Positions 1 to 11,477 of a stretch of 64,000 nt of DNA are shown here, piece by piece. The DNA is taken from assembly GCA_032622095.1 (NCBI GenBank), contig CP136063.1, forward strand, positions 24,744,987 to 24,808,986, read 5' to 3'. A program made the translations under genes and the position numbers. The first letter of the stretch is position 1. Every line of letters begins with the position of its first letter. The DNA is from Siphonodentalium dalli (lineage: Eukaryota > Mollusca > Scaphopoda > Gadilida > Siphonodentaliidae). The notes beneath the pieces are model-generated. The model had not been told where the DNA came from and did not search any database. It saw only the letters and a list, made by a program, of their open reading frames with translations.

Positions 1-397
1 CACGCAGGCATCAAGAGAATCAAGGGATTCATCCATAGCGGATAGGTTGAAAATAAACGCAAACAATGAAAAACTTTTGGTTGACAGAGGTGATCCTTGT
101 GTTGGCTGTTAACAATTACGTGGTACATGTAAATATATATAATAAATATACATGATACATAATCAAGTCTGACACATTTACATGACTCCCTTTTGCCAAA
201 ATTTACTCAATGTATATTAAAGGAGTCATATAAATGTGTCAGACTCGATTATGTATTATGTATATTTATTATATACATTTACGTAATTGTTAACAGCCAA
301 CACAAGGATCACCTGTCACCCAAAAGTTGTTCATTGTTTGCGATTATTTTCTACCTATCTGTTACGGATGAATCCCTTGATTCTCTTAATGCCTGTG
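1..397. repeat. Foldback element, ~180-bp inverted arms (truncated by window edge)
   Basis: The left arm (1-192) and right arm (about 219-397) are reverse complements over most of their length, with a loop of roughly 26 bases. Landmarks are GGCATCAAGAGAATCAAGGG near position 8 against CCCTTGATTCTCTTAATGCC near 374, and TGTTGGCTGTTAACAATTACG against CGTAATTGTTAACAGCCAACA. Homology already exists at base 1, so the left end lies outside the window. The frame at 193-438 is only a translation of the right arm. This is probably a non-autonomous DNA element; the superfamily is unknown. Confidence 0.8.
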
Positions 398-440
398 TTA
401 CGAATGATGGTGCAAGTGTTTTTTTTATTTTCTATTGACC

Positions 441-881
441 AGTTAGCTGAAAATTAACTTGGATATCTTTTTTACTAATTTGTTGTCAGATTGGACTGGG
501 CATCTTTCATTTTCAAACATCAAACAATTAGTAGGGCAGTTAAGTGTCAAATTATGACCATTTAATCTTTGGCTTTGAGATTCAAGCATGAAATATGGCA
601 TGAATGATCAGTGTGAAGAACTGAACATTTGTTTTTGACAAACCAATCAGAATGGTCGACAGATTCAATATAGCTGCTATTTGTTTCAAAATGGCCACCT
701 TTTTCAGCTTGTGCTCAACATATATATAAGATACACCAAACACATTTTATTCTTTATTTGTCATATGAATTTTGTATAATAAGGGAGCTCGAAATAGAAC
801 TGGTTTGTAAATTGTTATGTAGAAAATATATCAACATTAGAATAGAGGTACATGTATATATAAATGTGAAATAAATTGATG
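441..881. other. No recognisable feature
   Basis: This is AT-rich unique-looking sequence. I see no inverted ends, tandem structure or protein similarity here. Confidence 0.5.
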
Positions 882-1332
882 ATTCTTTTCCAAACAAGAT
901 GTTGCTTTGGGATGTCGGATTGAATCGGCACAGAATGCTTCAGAGGGCATGGCTTCAACCTCAAAAGTTTTGGCAACTAGATGTCAACAGATGACACCAT
1001 TGAGGATAGAACATGGCTGTGTATAAAGTCTGCTGGAATAAATATCATCAAAAAATTTATATGACATGTAGTGCTGATTGTAAAGATCTGAATGTAAAGA
1101 TAGTAAAGATCTGGGAAACTGGAACCAAAGTGTCTGACAAAGGCGAAGGAGGAGATACAATTAAAGGTTAAATTCGTCACATGGGAATGGGCACAGAAAT
1201 TCTTTTCCAAACATGGTGTTGCTTTGGGATGTCGAATTGAATGGGCACAGAATGCTTCAGAGGGCATGGCTTCAACCTCAAAAGTTTTGGCAACTAGATG
1301 TCAACAGATGACACCATTGAGGATAGAACCTG
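882..1332 (+). repeat. Direct duplication of a ~133-bp segment
   Basis: The segment at 882-1016 recurs at 1200-1332 with only a few substitutions. Both contain GATGTTGCTTTGGGATGTCG or a near match, AGAGGGCATGGCTTCAACC and CAGATGACACCATTGAGGAT. The copies are about 318 bp apart, so the unit may be a 318-bp tandem whose middle has diverged. Short open frames in both orientations here are by-products. Confidence 0.8.
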
Positions 1333-1533
1333 GTCTATTAATGCCTACTCCTGCAGATTGTTTCTCCATAGCAGATTCAGGTTTGTGTCTGCATTATTTA
1401 TACTTCTCGTTTCTTGAAGACATATAATGTACTTGTTCGGGTGTGTGAAACTGATAAGTTAGTATTCAGGCGCTATGTCAACTGGATGAATGTAACATTC
1501 TACTAACATCGCCGAAAATCTGAAGCAAATCGA

Positions 1534-2229
1534 CCTTACCATTCTATAGAAAACATTAACTGAACTACGCTAAATTGTAAATATTTACTAATTGAATCGG
1601 GACGCTTCTATTGGCGATGAACTAACGATTTCACCATCGGTAGTCACTGCGTTTAATTATTATTTATTACATGATCCTACCCTTATTCCATTCAATAAAC
1701 CCATTCAATAAATTGTGATATTAAACTTTTCGTTTAATAACAGGAAATAGTGCCAGGTGACCTTTGACTTCCAGTTTATCGTCTGTTTACATTCCGTACG
1801 TTAAGTCTCAAAATACTATGGTTTCCAATATGTTTTCCAAGAAACTATCATGAATGAAGAGTTAATAGTTACCTTTTGCGGTATTTACATTGAGATCATG
1901 TTACAAAGTACTTCTTACTACAGCCTCAATGAAAATTTTACAGAACATCTCTTTTTTCCGACTCACATATGTCTGTCCCTCATACCATCTGCCTCAGATG
2001 GTTCCCGAATGACAACTTTTGCTTTAGTTATCAAATTGTTTTCAAATTTTTTCGGAATATTAATCCAAATTTACCACCCACATCGTTCATATATATTAAT
2101 TAAATGCAATGACTCTCGATGGAGAAATTAGTTGTTAGTTTATCGCTGATAGTTGCATCCCGAATTGAGATGTAAATATTTGCAATCGAGCGTAGTTCAG
2201 ACGATGTTTTCTACAGAGTGGTAATGCCG
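1534..2229. mobile_element. Inverted-repeat element with ~100-bp arms
   Basis: Arm 1534-1631 is the imperfect reverse complement of 2126-2229. Shared blocks include CTGAACTACGCT against AGCGTAGTTCAG and AGAAAACAT against ATGTTTTCT. The interior (1850-2131) is open by chance, and a diverged, inverted copy of it lies at 6195-6450. A two-armed unit plus a dispersed internal copy suggests a MITE-like DNA element. No clear target duplication was found. Confidence 0.6.
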
Positions 2230-2239
2230 ATTATATGCT

Positions 2240-2381
2240 GATTTTGCAATAAGTAATCATCAGCGTATAAAGTACACCCTACATTGGCACAACAAGTTTT
2301 ACCCTATATCAGCTTAATTATACATTATGTCTATTGGCTTAGTTTTGCCCTATGTTGGCGTAAGTATGCCCTACATCTGAA
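2240..2381. repeat. Degenerate ~20-bp minisatellite, left half
   Basis: Loose repeats of a motif like CCCTACATCGGCATAATTA occur here, for example CCCTACATTGGCACAACA, CCCTATATCAGCTTAATTA and CCCTATGTTGGCGTAAGTA. The array resumes at 3723 after the hAT-type insertion, so the two halves were once one array. Confidence 0.65.
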
Positions 2382-3722
2382 TAGAGCTGAAACGGTTGAC
2401 CCATTCTTCTAACCGGTTAACCATCGGGGTTAACCGGATTTCAACCGGTTAACCGCTAAATTTCTGGCGGACTTCTCTCACACTAATTATGTGGACATTA
2501 TGCCATGCTCCAGGGACAAACCTAGGTGAGAAGTAGTAGCCGAAATAAAGACCTTCTTCACGGCATTTAACGATATTCAAAAACACGCATTCACTGTTCT
2601 TTTGTTGGCTCTCGTGATGGGGAATGAGCAAGTGAAATTTGTGAATGGCAGGAGAGATCGCTTATTTGCCGTGATTAGCATATGTTTGGGCATTTGTAAA
2701 ACGAGTAAAATAGTATGGGTATTGGTAAAACGAGTAACAAAACTATATATTAAAGATCTGTAATATATCATTATCATTGATCATCATTGGTATATCCTCC
2801 AATGCATTATATATAAAGACAAGAAAGTAATAACTAGAGAACAAAAAGGAAGGTCAGTTAGGTCAGACTCGCAGTCCTATTCAGTATTCGAGCTATTCGT
2901 CGGTATCATGATAGCGGACACTAGTGTTGGGAGGTTATATAATTTACGTTTCGGTTTCGGTTTTAGTATGCAATCACTTAACATATAGCAATTACTGCCA
3001 AATTGAGTGTTAATTAGTCCCACAGACACAACCAGTTACAGAGTAGCATGGAGCATCAATTCCCTTGATAAAAGGGAAGATTATTGAAGAAGTTTTGGGT
3101 TGCTTCAAGTTCAACTACGATGTCTGTTTTGTCATTCATATTAAATCACAACAGGGATGAAGAACGGGAAGAGTGAAGACATTGTGCAGCTGATCTCAAT
3201 CTTCAAACTTTGTCGACTTACATAGTTTTTATAAACCCCACTGTAAAACAGTTTTATATATAGTATGTCGTGGTGTGGTTCCAATTTTAATCCATGTTGC
3301 TTCGTGCAGTATTAACTATTAAGTTACGAAAGCACGCATTGCCACACAACGCCACTTTTACGTTGTCACTTCCTTGTGTGCATTCAGACTTGATACACAG
3401 TGACTGCACACGTGCTTTTGTCGGAAGAAAACTTCAAAGGGTCGGAATTGATTGAAGGTCGCCGACACTTCCAGACAGTTCGAGAATTGCTACTAAGTAT
3501 CTGATACTACCGCGTGTACCAATTAATGCTTGCATTGCACTCTACTATCGGTGACACGTGATTTATTATTAGTTTTGCATCATTTAACCTAATATTTTGA
3601 GGATTATTCACGTTCACATTCAACTGACAACGGGATGCGGTTACGTCCGGTTCATTTTTTTCTAACCGGTTACGTCGCTAACCGGATGCTAACCGGTTAA
3701 CCGTCTAACCGTTTCAGCTCTA
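2382..3722. mobile_element. Complete non-autonomous hAT-type transposon (1,341 bp)
   Basis: The ends are perfect inverted repeats: TAGAGCTGAAACGGTT at 2382 and AACCGTTTCAGCTCTA ending at 3722. The element is bounded by the 8-bp direct repeat CATCTGAA (2374-2381 and 3723-3730). An 8-bp target duplication plus ends beginning TAG are hallmarks of the hAT superfamily. Subterminal AACCGGTTAACC-like motifs occur in clusters at both ends (about 2410-2457 and 3648-3710), as expected for transposase binding sites. I find no recognisable transposase inside; the frames at 2449-2777 are not convincing. It splits a minisatellite, so excision would restore a continuous array. Confidence 0.88.
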
Positions 3723-4030
3723 CATCTGAATAATAATGGCCTACATTGCCATAATTACTCCTATCATTGATGTTAACAAACCACACAAACCCCTACACTG
3801 GCATGATTACACCATGCATAGGCATAATTACAATCCCCCTAAGTATCCATACATCTGAGTAATTAAGCTGATCATAGACGAGGCTTTGACATATGCCATA
3901 CTTATCTCTATACTGGCGTAATTACACCCTACCTCAAGGTAATTATTGCCTCATATCAGCATAATTATGCCTTACATCGACATTAAAGTATGCCTTTAAT
4001 ACATCGACGTAGTTATGCCCTACATCGAAA
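3723..4030. repeat. Degenerate ~20-bp minisatellite, right half
   Basis: This continues the array interrupted at 2381, with motifs such as CCTACATTGCCATAATTAC, CCTACACTGGCATGATTACA and CTTACATCGACATTAAAG. The copies are strongly diverged. No gene is present. Confidence 0.65.
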
Positions 4031-4180
4031 AGGTCAAATGAAAGTGTCAATGACACTGTAGCTCAACTTGGAAAGGGAATAATTTAATGTATTACACGCA
4101 ATGGAGCAATTAGGAATGCATATTGTTGAAATGTCTAAGTAATACCAGATTATCAACATGAAGAGATAAATATATGAAAG

Positions 4181-4770
4181 TAAAATCCAAGATGGTTGCT
4201 GGCAGCTATGTTTTCCGATAAAATTCAAAAACATTTAGTAAGATCGATATTAAGATTAATATGAAGTCTGGAGACGATCGGATGAGGGAAGTGGACTGTA
4301 TGGTCTGCCAAAGGATTTAGTCATGCAAAGAGTAAAATCCAAGATGGCTGACAGTGGACACGTTTTAAGGCCAAATGACCCTAAAAAGACTCGTTCCTAT
4401 CTACGTCCCAATGTCAACAGCCATGACAAATTTCACGATGGTCCGACTAAAGTTACGACCTGTAGCCCAGGCCAAAGAGTAAAATCCAAGATGGCTGCCA
4501 GCGGCCATGTTTTTTGGCCGAATGACCCCAAAATTACTCGTTCCCATCTACATGTCAATGTTAACATCCATGACAAATTTCATGATAATCAGACGAACAG
4601 TACGACCTATAGCCCGTGCTAATGGATTGAATTTTGAAATCCAAGAAGGCCACTGCCAGCCATGTTTTTTTTCCGAATGACCCCAAAATGAATCGTTCCG
4701 GTCTAAATGTTGATGTCAACAGCTATGTCAAATTTCATAATGATCCGACCAAAGGTTAGACCTGTAGCCT
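4181..4770 (+). repeat. Tandem repeat, ~150-bp unit, 3+ copies
   Basis: Units anchored on AAATCCAAGATGGC begin near 4185 (partial), 4334, 4481 and 4636. Each continues through CATGTTTTTTGGCCGAATGACCCC-like text, ACTCGTTCC, TGACAAATTTCA and ACGACCTGTAGCCC. The frame 4323-4622 stays open across two units, giving a roughly 49-residue repeated peptide (KSKMADSGHV / KSKMAASGHV). The third unit breaks the frame, so I regard this as repeat DNA and not a gene. Confidence 0.8.
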
Positions 4771-4956
4771 GTATTGTTGATGAATCACACACACACACGG
4801 ATGACAAAGCCATGGCAATAGCTCAATGTAAATATAATTGGACGGAACCCATATTTGAACTTGGCCTGTATTATAAGCTGGGAAATACACATACCACCTT
4901 TGGTTCAGATAAAATAATCCAAACTGGAGTTATTGATCGGAAACCAAACATGTTAA

Positions 4957-5195
4957 CCCTTTGAGTGCCAGGGGCCGATCTCATCGGCCCTAAACCTACA
5001 AAATAAGTCTGTTAAAGAATATAAGAATAAATTATTAAAATTGTAAAAAATTGTAAAAAAAAATTATAAAAAATTGTTAGGCCAATGCATTCTCTTATAT
5101 ATGCGAGGCGACCTATGGTCGACTCGCATATATAAGAGAATGCATTGGCACAGGGTATATGGGTTGATACAAAACTTGACCTGGCACTCAAAGGG
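4957..5195. mobile_element. piggyBac-type MITE (239 bp) flanked by TTAA
   Basis: Perfect 16-bp terminal inverted repeats, CCCTTTGAGTGCCAGG and CCTGGCACTCAAAGGG, are directly bordered by TTAA on both sides (4953-4956 and 5196-5199). TTAA target sites and ends starting CCCTTT are characteristic of the piggyBac superfamily. The interior has GGCCGATCTCATCGGCC near the left end and a perfect 26-bp-arm hairpin (5082-5107 with 5123-5148, starting CCAATGCATTCTC). There is no coding capacity. Relatives of the internal hairpin lie at 46727-46793 and 56032-56183. Confidence 0.88.
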
Positions 5196-5204
5196 TTAAG
5201 GGAT

Positions 5205-5480
5205 GGATGGACAGACACCCACAGACGGACAGACAGATTACATAATACGACCTTTTTTCAAAAGGCGTATAAAAAGGGGAATAATTACACTCAAAAGAGT
5301 CTGACAGACTTCATAATCACAGGTGCACATGTTCCCATGGTACTAAATATATGTGCCAAGATTCAAAGAAATTGACTAAAAAAGTGCAGGAATATATATA
5401 AGCTCAGACAAAGTTGCATCCAAGGACAGATGGCTGAACGGATGGGTGGACAGACTTTGTTGGGTTATCACAACTTTTTA
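5205..5480 (+). repeat. SINE-like dispersed repeat with GACGGAC block
   Basis: The segment holds ACAGACGGACAGACAG, then CACAGGTGCACATGTTCCCATGG and TGTGCCAAGATTCAAAG. The latter recurs with changes at 8980-9060 (CGCAGGTGCACAGGTTCCC, TGTGCCAAGTTTCAAGG). No tRNA-like A/B boxes were recognised, so 'SINE-like' describes only size and dispersal. Confidence 0.5.
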
Positions 5481-6194
5481 GCTCCGTAATTTTGATAAGA
5501 AAGAATGGATGAAACTGGTAGCATGTGGATATTCTTTTCCACAAACTGTGTTATCACCAAACTGAAGCACGGCCAAATCCAATAATCCACACCTCAGTCA
5601 CAAGGTGAAATGTTTGTTGGGACACAAAATTTCCAAGTCTAATAAGGGCTACACCTACTTCTGCAGTCAGGGGCATAATCAGGAAAGATCCCTATAATTA
5701 CTATTGAAATTTAGAATTTCCACAACTCCAAAACCATGACAAGAAATTCATCAATATATGAAACATGTAAGACATGATATACAAAATATATGAAATCTGA
5801 CGTAATGATGGATTGAAAAAGGAAATGAAAGTCGATCGATGTAATCAACTCAAAAGTATGGTCACCAGACAATAAAAAAATATATTATGATTTCCGATGT
5901 TTGAAAGAATGGAACAGCGTGAGCCTGGTGGTTCAAGAAGATGAGTTTTAATTAAGGTTTAGACAGGGTTCACGCTGCCACTTGCTAAATTTGCCAATGG
6001 CAAAAAATATTTTCATTTGGGAAAAATTTTGGCATGTTGGTTTTTAATTATGGGATGTGAACTACATGTATCTGGTCATAAAGCATCATCGAATGCAAGT
6101 TATTCCATACATGTGCGGAATTACAGATAATACAATGGGGAAACAAACATCCATTTACATGTAGCTTGGTCATCGGTGTTGTGTCGAAAATTAT
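5481..6194. other. No recognisable gene or complete element
   Basis: AT-rich sequence with a fragment 'TTTGCCAATGGCAAAAAATATTTTCATTTGG' (near 5991) that reappears in diverged form near 6788. No supported coding region. Confidence 0.45.
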
Positions 6195-6450
6195 ATGTAA
6201 TCTTCTTTAGTCTTCACAAAACGGTAATCCCATCTTTCTGTCTGATGAAAGTTTGATTATGTAATCGATCGTGGTTAAAATGTGAGTCGAAAAAAAGCGA
6301 TGTTCTGTAAATTTTTCATTGAGGCTGTTGTAAGTAATTTGTAACACAATCTCACTGTAGATGCCACAATTGGTAATTATTATTTGCTTTATAGTCAATC
6401 TTCCCTTAGTCCGTTTGGATTATGGACGGATGCAGTCATTGTAACAATGC
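6195..6450 (-). repeat. Inverted copy of the 1850-2100 repeat core
   Basis: Read on the minus strand, this segment matches the interior of the 1534-2229 element: a region translating to FCGIYIEIMLQ / NCGIYSEIVLQ, then SLNE.FTEH.FF.THI. The similarity is at DNA level and both frames are short, so dispersal of one element explains it better than a conserved protein. Confidence 0.6.
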
Positions 6451-7822
6451 ACATTAATGGCGACATTATATAGCATGTATTTATGTCAGAGTTATATTAC
6501 AAGCGAGTATAAGACAATACGTTAATCAGCTGAATGTGAATGGCTACAGATTAATTTATGGCTCGTTGATTTCAGAAATACTACAAATGCTTGAGGACTG
6601 TGTAGCAATATTAAATGTTGTTTCCAGGCAGGTGTTGCTTATATATTTATTGCTACTTTGATATTATTAATAATACTAACTTGCTTTTCTAGCAGCTCAT
6701 TTGACCTGTTTCTGAGGTTAGTTTTTACAGTATATAACAAAGATAAAAACATGACAATTTCCCCAATTATACACGCAATTAAATTTTGGCAAAAAATAAT
6801 TTCATTTGGCGAAAATTTGGTCCAGCGCCATGCAACCCTTGATTTAGACAAAACCCAGACACTGATGGCTTTAGGCAATTGTTCTCTTAGACCTCTAGGA
6901 GTTCTATACGATTGACTATGTGAAGCTCTGAGATTTGATTTGATTTGCAAATCAGACAACCGCTTCAATTAGATGCGATTCGATCATAGGATTCAAATAT
7001 TTTTGAACCATCCTTGTTAGTGATGAAGAACACAAGGATGACGATACCTTGTTCTAATTTTCAAATTGGATGTACTATTATAATACTTGAAATTTTAGGC
7101 CGACTCGCTATTTATATCTTGCTGTATTGATTTGTACCATACCTCACAACGATTTAACAGTAATACAGTGTATTTCTCACCCAATCACGCAAATGGTGGG
7201 AGTCATTGGAAATATTGAAAACATTTTGTTCGTCTAAGAATTCTTGAAAGTACTTCTAAACTTGGAAGATTAAAATATTTGCTTGCAAATGAAACTTTTG
7301 GCAGTGGTAAGCCAGTGGATACTTGAGATGGGGCACCCTACCGCATGGCATATATTTGCTGCGAATATGGTTTTAAGTATATGACCTATATAGCCTATTG
7401 TGGTTCTCATAATTGACCCAGATGTTTCCCTGATACCAACACAACAGTTCAAACCCCAAATGCATTGATACAATAAATGGATGAAAAGGCTGTTTGGTTG
7501 TTAGTTTTAGTTTGTAGTTTCTAGGTGTTATAAGACAGAAATTATATTGTTATTGATGTAACTGACACGAATGATCTGGATCTGGATAAATACGTCAAAG
7601 TAACCAATTGGTATGATAGGACGGGCGGTGGGCAATGTTAATGCGCGGCGCCAACAGCTGGTGTGTTTAGTGCAACAACGTCTTGGTGTAATTTGTTCCA
7701 GTACACTGCTGTGTCCACAAAGAATGAATGTTTGTACTGGTCACAGGACGTTGATGGTATTTCAAAGCACTTATTATTGTTCGTCTCTCTCCTCTCAAGG
7801 ATATTTGTTGTTTTCAGTGTTG
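6451..7822. other. No recognisable gene
   Basis: Unique-looking AT-rich DNA. The open frames on both strands are short, overlap each other and show no domain that I recognise. Confidence 0.45.
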
Positions 7823-8379
7823 TTTACAACAGTGAAAAAAGCTCTTAAAGCCACATGGCAGTTTGCGCTCCAAAATACACAAAATAATATTCGCTTTTGA
7901 AATTTTCCCGGTATAAAAATAGGTAGATAAATACCCAAACTACCTTTCTACGACCAATATATGTCCCATAAAGACACATTGAAGCACAGGAGTTTGTCAG
8001 AATGATAGTAAATTAAAATATAAGATATATATAGATATATATAGATATATATAGATATATAAGTAATAAATAACTATTACTATTTATTATTACTACTATT
8101 TATTATTATTTGTATATATTTATTATTATTAATATTTATTATCATTCTGACAAACTCCTGTGATTGAAGTCCTGAAAATTACAACAAAATCGCAATGTTC
8201 GGGTCCCGAACATTTTTTCCAACCTGCCATTTTGGATGATGCAATCACCGACAACAGCCAAGGATTTCCGGGTGTATTCGTAAATAAGCTTCCCCAGCGT
8301 CTTATAATTTCTGGTACGCGATAAAGGGGTTTCAATTTGATCGTATGTGCCCCTGTGAGAAAATGGTCTCTGTTGACAA
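7823..8379 (-). repeat. Dispersed ~370-bp repeat, copy 1 (carries a MITE)
   Basis: Apart from the insertion at 7985-8169, this is nearly identical to 9500-9869. Both start TTTACAACAGTGAAAAAAGC and end GGTCTCTGTTGACAA. A partial, more diverged inverted copy is at 31340-31490. Copies 1 and 2 are direct repeats about 1.68 kb apart, suggesting a recent duplication or two insertions of one element. Confidence 0.88.
7985..8162. mobile_element. MITE (178 bp) inserted in a repeat, with 7-bp TSD
   Basis: The ends are 23-bp inverted repeats starting CACAGGAGTTTGTCAGAATG and finishing CATTCTGACAAACTCCTGTG. They are flanked by ATTGAAG on both sides (7978-7984 and 8163-8169). The sister copy near 9650 has one ATTGAAG and no element, so it is an empty site and proves the boundaries. 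The interior is simple sequence, (ATATATAG)n followed by (TTATTA)n. Superfamily is undetermined because 7-bp duplications are uncommon; an 8-bp duplication with one mismatch cannot be excluded. Confidence 0.9.
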
Positions 8380-8900
8380 TGAAATCTAATTAATAGATAA
8401 ATGTTTTTGTTTTGATTTTGCTCGAAACATGTGGTCTTGCGTGAATTCATAGGCAGAGAACCGACGTGTTATTTAAATTAGTTCATGATGCAATTCTCTT
8501 AATCTACTGGTATTTGTCATCATAGAAAATCTCGCTCTCTTTAAATTTGTTGAATAGTCAGCTGCATATTAGTTTTATTAATAATTTAATAATAGACAGA
8601 TATGCATAGAATAAATCAAATTCTGGTGGTCCGATTGGCACTTTCATTTAGAGAAATCTTCCTGGCTGAATAGCTATATTTTTCTCGTCAGATCTTACAC
8701 GCCATCACAATTAGTGTAATGACTCTGGGTGAAATATTAAAAAAAACTAGGTGTGACTGTCCCAATGTGTTTTTAAAACACTAAGATGTTTCACATGTCA
8801 GTAAACATTTAGTTCAAATAATAAAATAATATTTTCCAGGTGCACAACCCTAACCCCTAACCTCGAAGCCTAATCCTAAACCTAATCACCGAAAAATTTA
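8380..8900. other. No recognisable gene
   Basis: AT-rich sequence. A short run AACCCTAACCCCTAACC near 8847 resembles two or three degenerate telomere-like units, too few to call an interstitial telomere array. Confidence 0.4.
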
Positions 8901-9115
8901 GGAATAAAAGCTCAGATAGAATTATGCATACTGCGAAAATTTTCCAAGTCGAAAAATGGGAATATAACTCCACAAGAAAAAGTCGGAGAGACATCATATT
9001 CGCAGGTGCACAGGTTCCCATGGTGGTTGATGTCTGTGCCAAGTTTCAAGGAAAATTATTAAAAAATGACAGAAATTTCTGGACAAATTTGTGTCGATGT
9101 GACGGACGGACAAGC
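8901..9115 (+). repeat. SINE-like dispersed repeat with GACGGACGGAC
   Basis: Contains ATCATATTCGCAGGTGCACAGG, TGTCTGTGCCAAGTTTCAAGG and then GTGACGGACGGACAAGCC. It is a relative of 5281-5375. The frames through it are open by chance. Confidence 0.55.
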
Positions 9116-9499
9116 CAATTCCAGTATACGCCCCACAACTTCGAGAAGCCGATCGGTCGGAATCATAGTACTGTTTACAACTTTACACATATCCTGCATG
9201 GTTACCGAGAATAAATACCCCAAATGTTTATTTATAGGGACTATATGCCTATATATGTGCATTTTTTAAGAATACCGATTTCTCATCAACTATCACATTT
9301 AAAAAAATATAATACCGGTATAGTTAAAAGGCCATCAGAAAGGCAGAGAACTTAATATGACTATTAATTTGTTGTATGCCCTCAAATATGGCATTTCATC
9401 ACATTAGTTCTGTTTCACCGGTAATTTGGCTATTAAAGTCCATATATGTACTGGGACCTACACATATTTTTGTCTTCTTTTTGTGAACAAAATACTATA

Positions 9500-9869
9500 T
9501 TTACAACAGTGAAAAAAGCTCTTAAAGCCACATGGCAGTTTGCGCTCCAAAATACACAAAATAATATTCGCTTTTGAAATTTTCCCGGTATAAAAAATAG
9601 GTAGATAAATACCCAAACTATTCTACGACCAATATATGTCCCATAAAGACGCATTGAAGTCCTGAAAATTACAACAAAATCGCAATGTTTGGGTCCCGAA
9701 CATTTTTTCCAACCTGCCATTTTGGATGATGCAATCACCGACAACAGCCAAGGATTTCCGGGTGTATTCGTAAATAAGCTTCCCCAGCGTCTTATAATTT
9801 CCGGTAAGCGATAAAGGGGTTTCAATTTGATCGTATGTGCCCCTGTGAGAAAATGGTCTCTGTTGACAA
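9500..9869 (-). repeat. Dispersed ~370-bp repeat, copy 2 (empty site)
   Basis: Sister of 7823-8379 without the MITE. On the minus strand it is open for 130 codons (9433-9825), including IPGKFQKRI and FWSANCHVAL, which also appear in the 31268-31495 frame. Copy 1 has this frame broken by the MITE. I cannot assign a domain, and it may be a remnant of a coding segment of a mobile element. Confidence 0.8.
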
Positions 9870-9889
9870 GAATTTAATGATAGGACGGT

Positions 9890-11470
9890 CATCCTGAATT
9901 TATCCGAGATGTGGCGATGGTGCGATTGGGGGGAGGGGGTTCAGAAAGGAACATTATATTACTTATACATGTATATATAATAAGTAATTATGTTGAGATG
10001 CATTTGTATTTAAATTTCAATCCAACATCATTATCGTAGTAAATTGAATGATTAAGATTTCCAGTATATGCTGAATATATTTCTTATAGAATATAGTAAT
10101 GGGTAGCCAAGATCATGTCATGAATTTATACTCTGGCTACCGTAGAGATCATATTCAACCAGTTAAAAATATGGGAACGTTTTAATGTTCTGACGGAGAA
10201 CTTTATAGCATTGAAAAAACAACTCAGTGACTATATATATTTATTTATTACTTGTTCCTTAATAATATATTTCACAATATGGGGTGTGACAATCCAAATT
10301 GCATGATTGTCTGCGACTTTTGTGAGTCGACATCGAAATAAACATTGAATTGATTACCCGTGAGAAATTTCATGATTGTAAAGGATGCCAATCAAACTCG
10401 ACTCAACAAAGTGACATATTTCATGCAACATCGAGCTGGGATCTTCGTGAACTATGTACACAGTGGAATACACTATTTACTGAGGAACGATATTAACTAA
10501 GAATATATTAGCTGCACTGGTTTTTTTCTTCAAATGTTTATAAACTTCCCTATCTGAACATGAAACATTTCACATTACTTCAACTGGTGTAGAATTATCT
10601 CTACAGGCGTAGCCAGTGTGGAGATTCATGATATGATCTAGCTAAGTATATATGCATATAGTTTTTCACAATTTACGTAGATCCGTCCATTGCATGTTTA
10701 TATGTTGAAATCAACTGTAAACAAGATATAGACAGGCGGGGAGAGTGTGTACGTAGAATTGGAACTGTGTTAATTATCTACTTGGATTAACTGTTTTGAA
10801 TATATTTTTTTTAACACACGGAAAAATTAGACATCATATGAAACTAGAAGATGTGAGCCTTGTGTTCCGCACTGCTGTATAATTTGAAAGTTGTGTCGTG
10901 GGAACGGCGTGTAAACAATGTAGACAAATTTTGAGGAAAAATAAATTGAAATAAATTTAATCCTATTATACTACTGAAACGTTGTTTTTTTGGTGTTATT
11001 TTTCATGTCGATGTTCTATCTATTCCAAAATCAAATGTGGTAACAGGTGTGATATGGCCATGTTGGGACAGACATTGTACATAATTATATGGTTTACGAC
11101 TAAGTATTGTGTTTGTATATTTCATTTTATTGCTAACTTGGCGATAGTTGGTGCACCTAAAGCCACGTGTCACAGAAAATCAGCACTTTTCAATACCAAT
11201 TGTCATCATGGATGCCTTTTTGAATAGAACATTTTTCTCTAAGTGGATTTATCGGATTTTGGGTATGTTGTAGAGGATATGATTATTATTCCTCTTCAAA
11301 ATGGAATAAAAACAAACTTAGTCGAAATATTTTGATGGCGAAATAAAATAAAAGAACTTTTGAGTGCTCCAAGCAACCTATATGTACTGGTTGTGTCTTG
11401 AGTCGAGGACCCATCAATGCTCAGAGTTATCAGATATCGAGTTTTGATATCTTTTATTGTTCACCACCTG
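9890..11470. other. No recognisable gene
   Basis: A-T-rich with small palindromes, such as ATTACTTATACATG...TAAGTAAT near 9958. No protein similarity, no matched element ends. Confidence 0.45.
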
Positions 11471-11477
11471 GGTAGGT

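Noticed and set aside
4323-4622. Open frame with a repeated ~49-residue peptide (KSKMA.SGHV)
   Set aside because: It follows a dispersed 150-bp DNA tandem repeat; the next unit breaks the frame and no domain is recognisable.
1850-6398. Two similar peptides (CGIY.EI.LQ...FTEH.FF.THI) as a conserved protein
   Set aside because: The similarity continues at DNA level outside the frames and both are short; a dispersed repeat explains it.
8846-8882. Telomere-like AACCCTAACCCCTAACC
   Set aside because: Only two or three degenerate units; chance or decayed sequence is sufficient.
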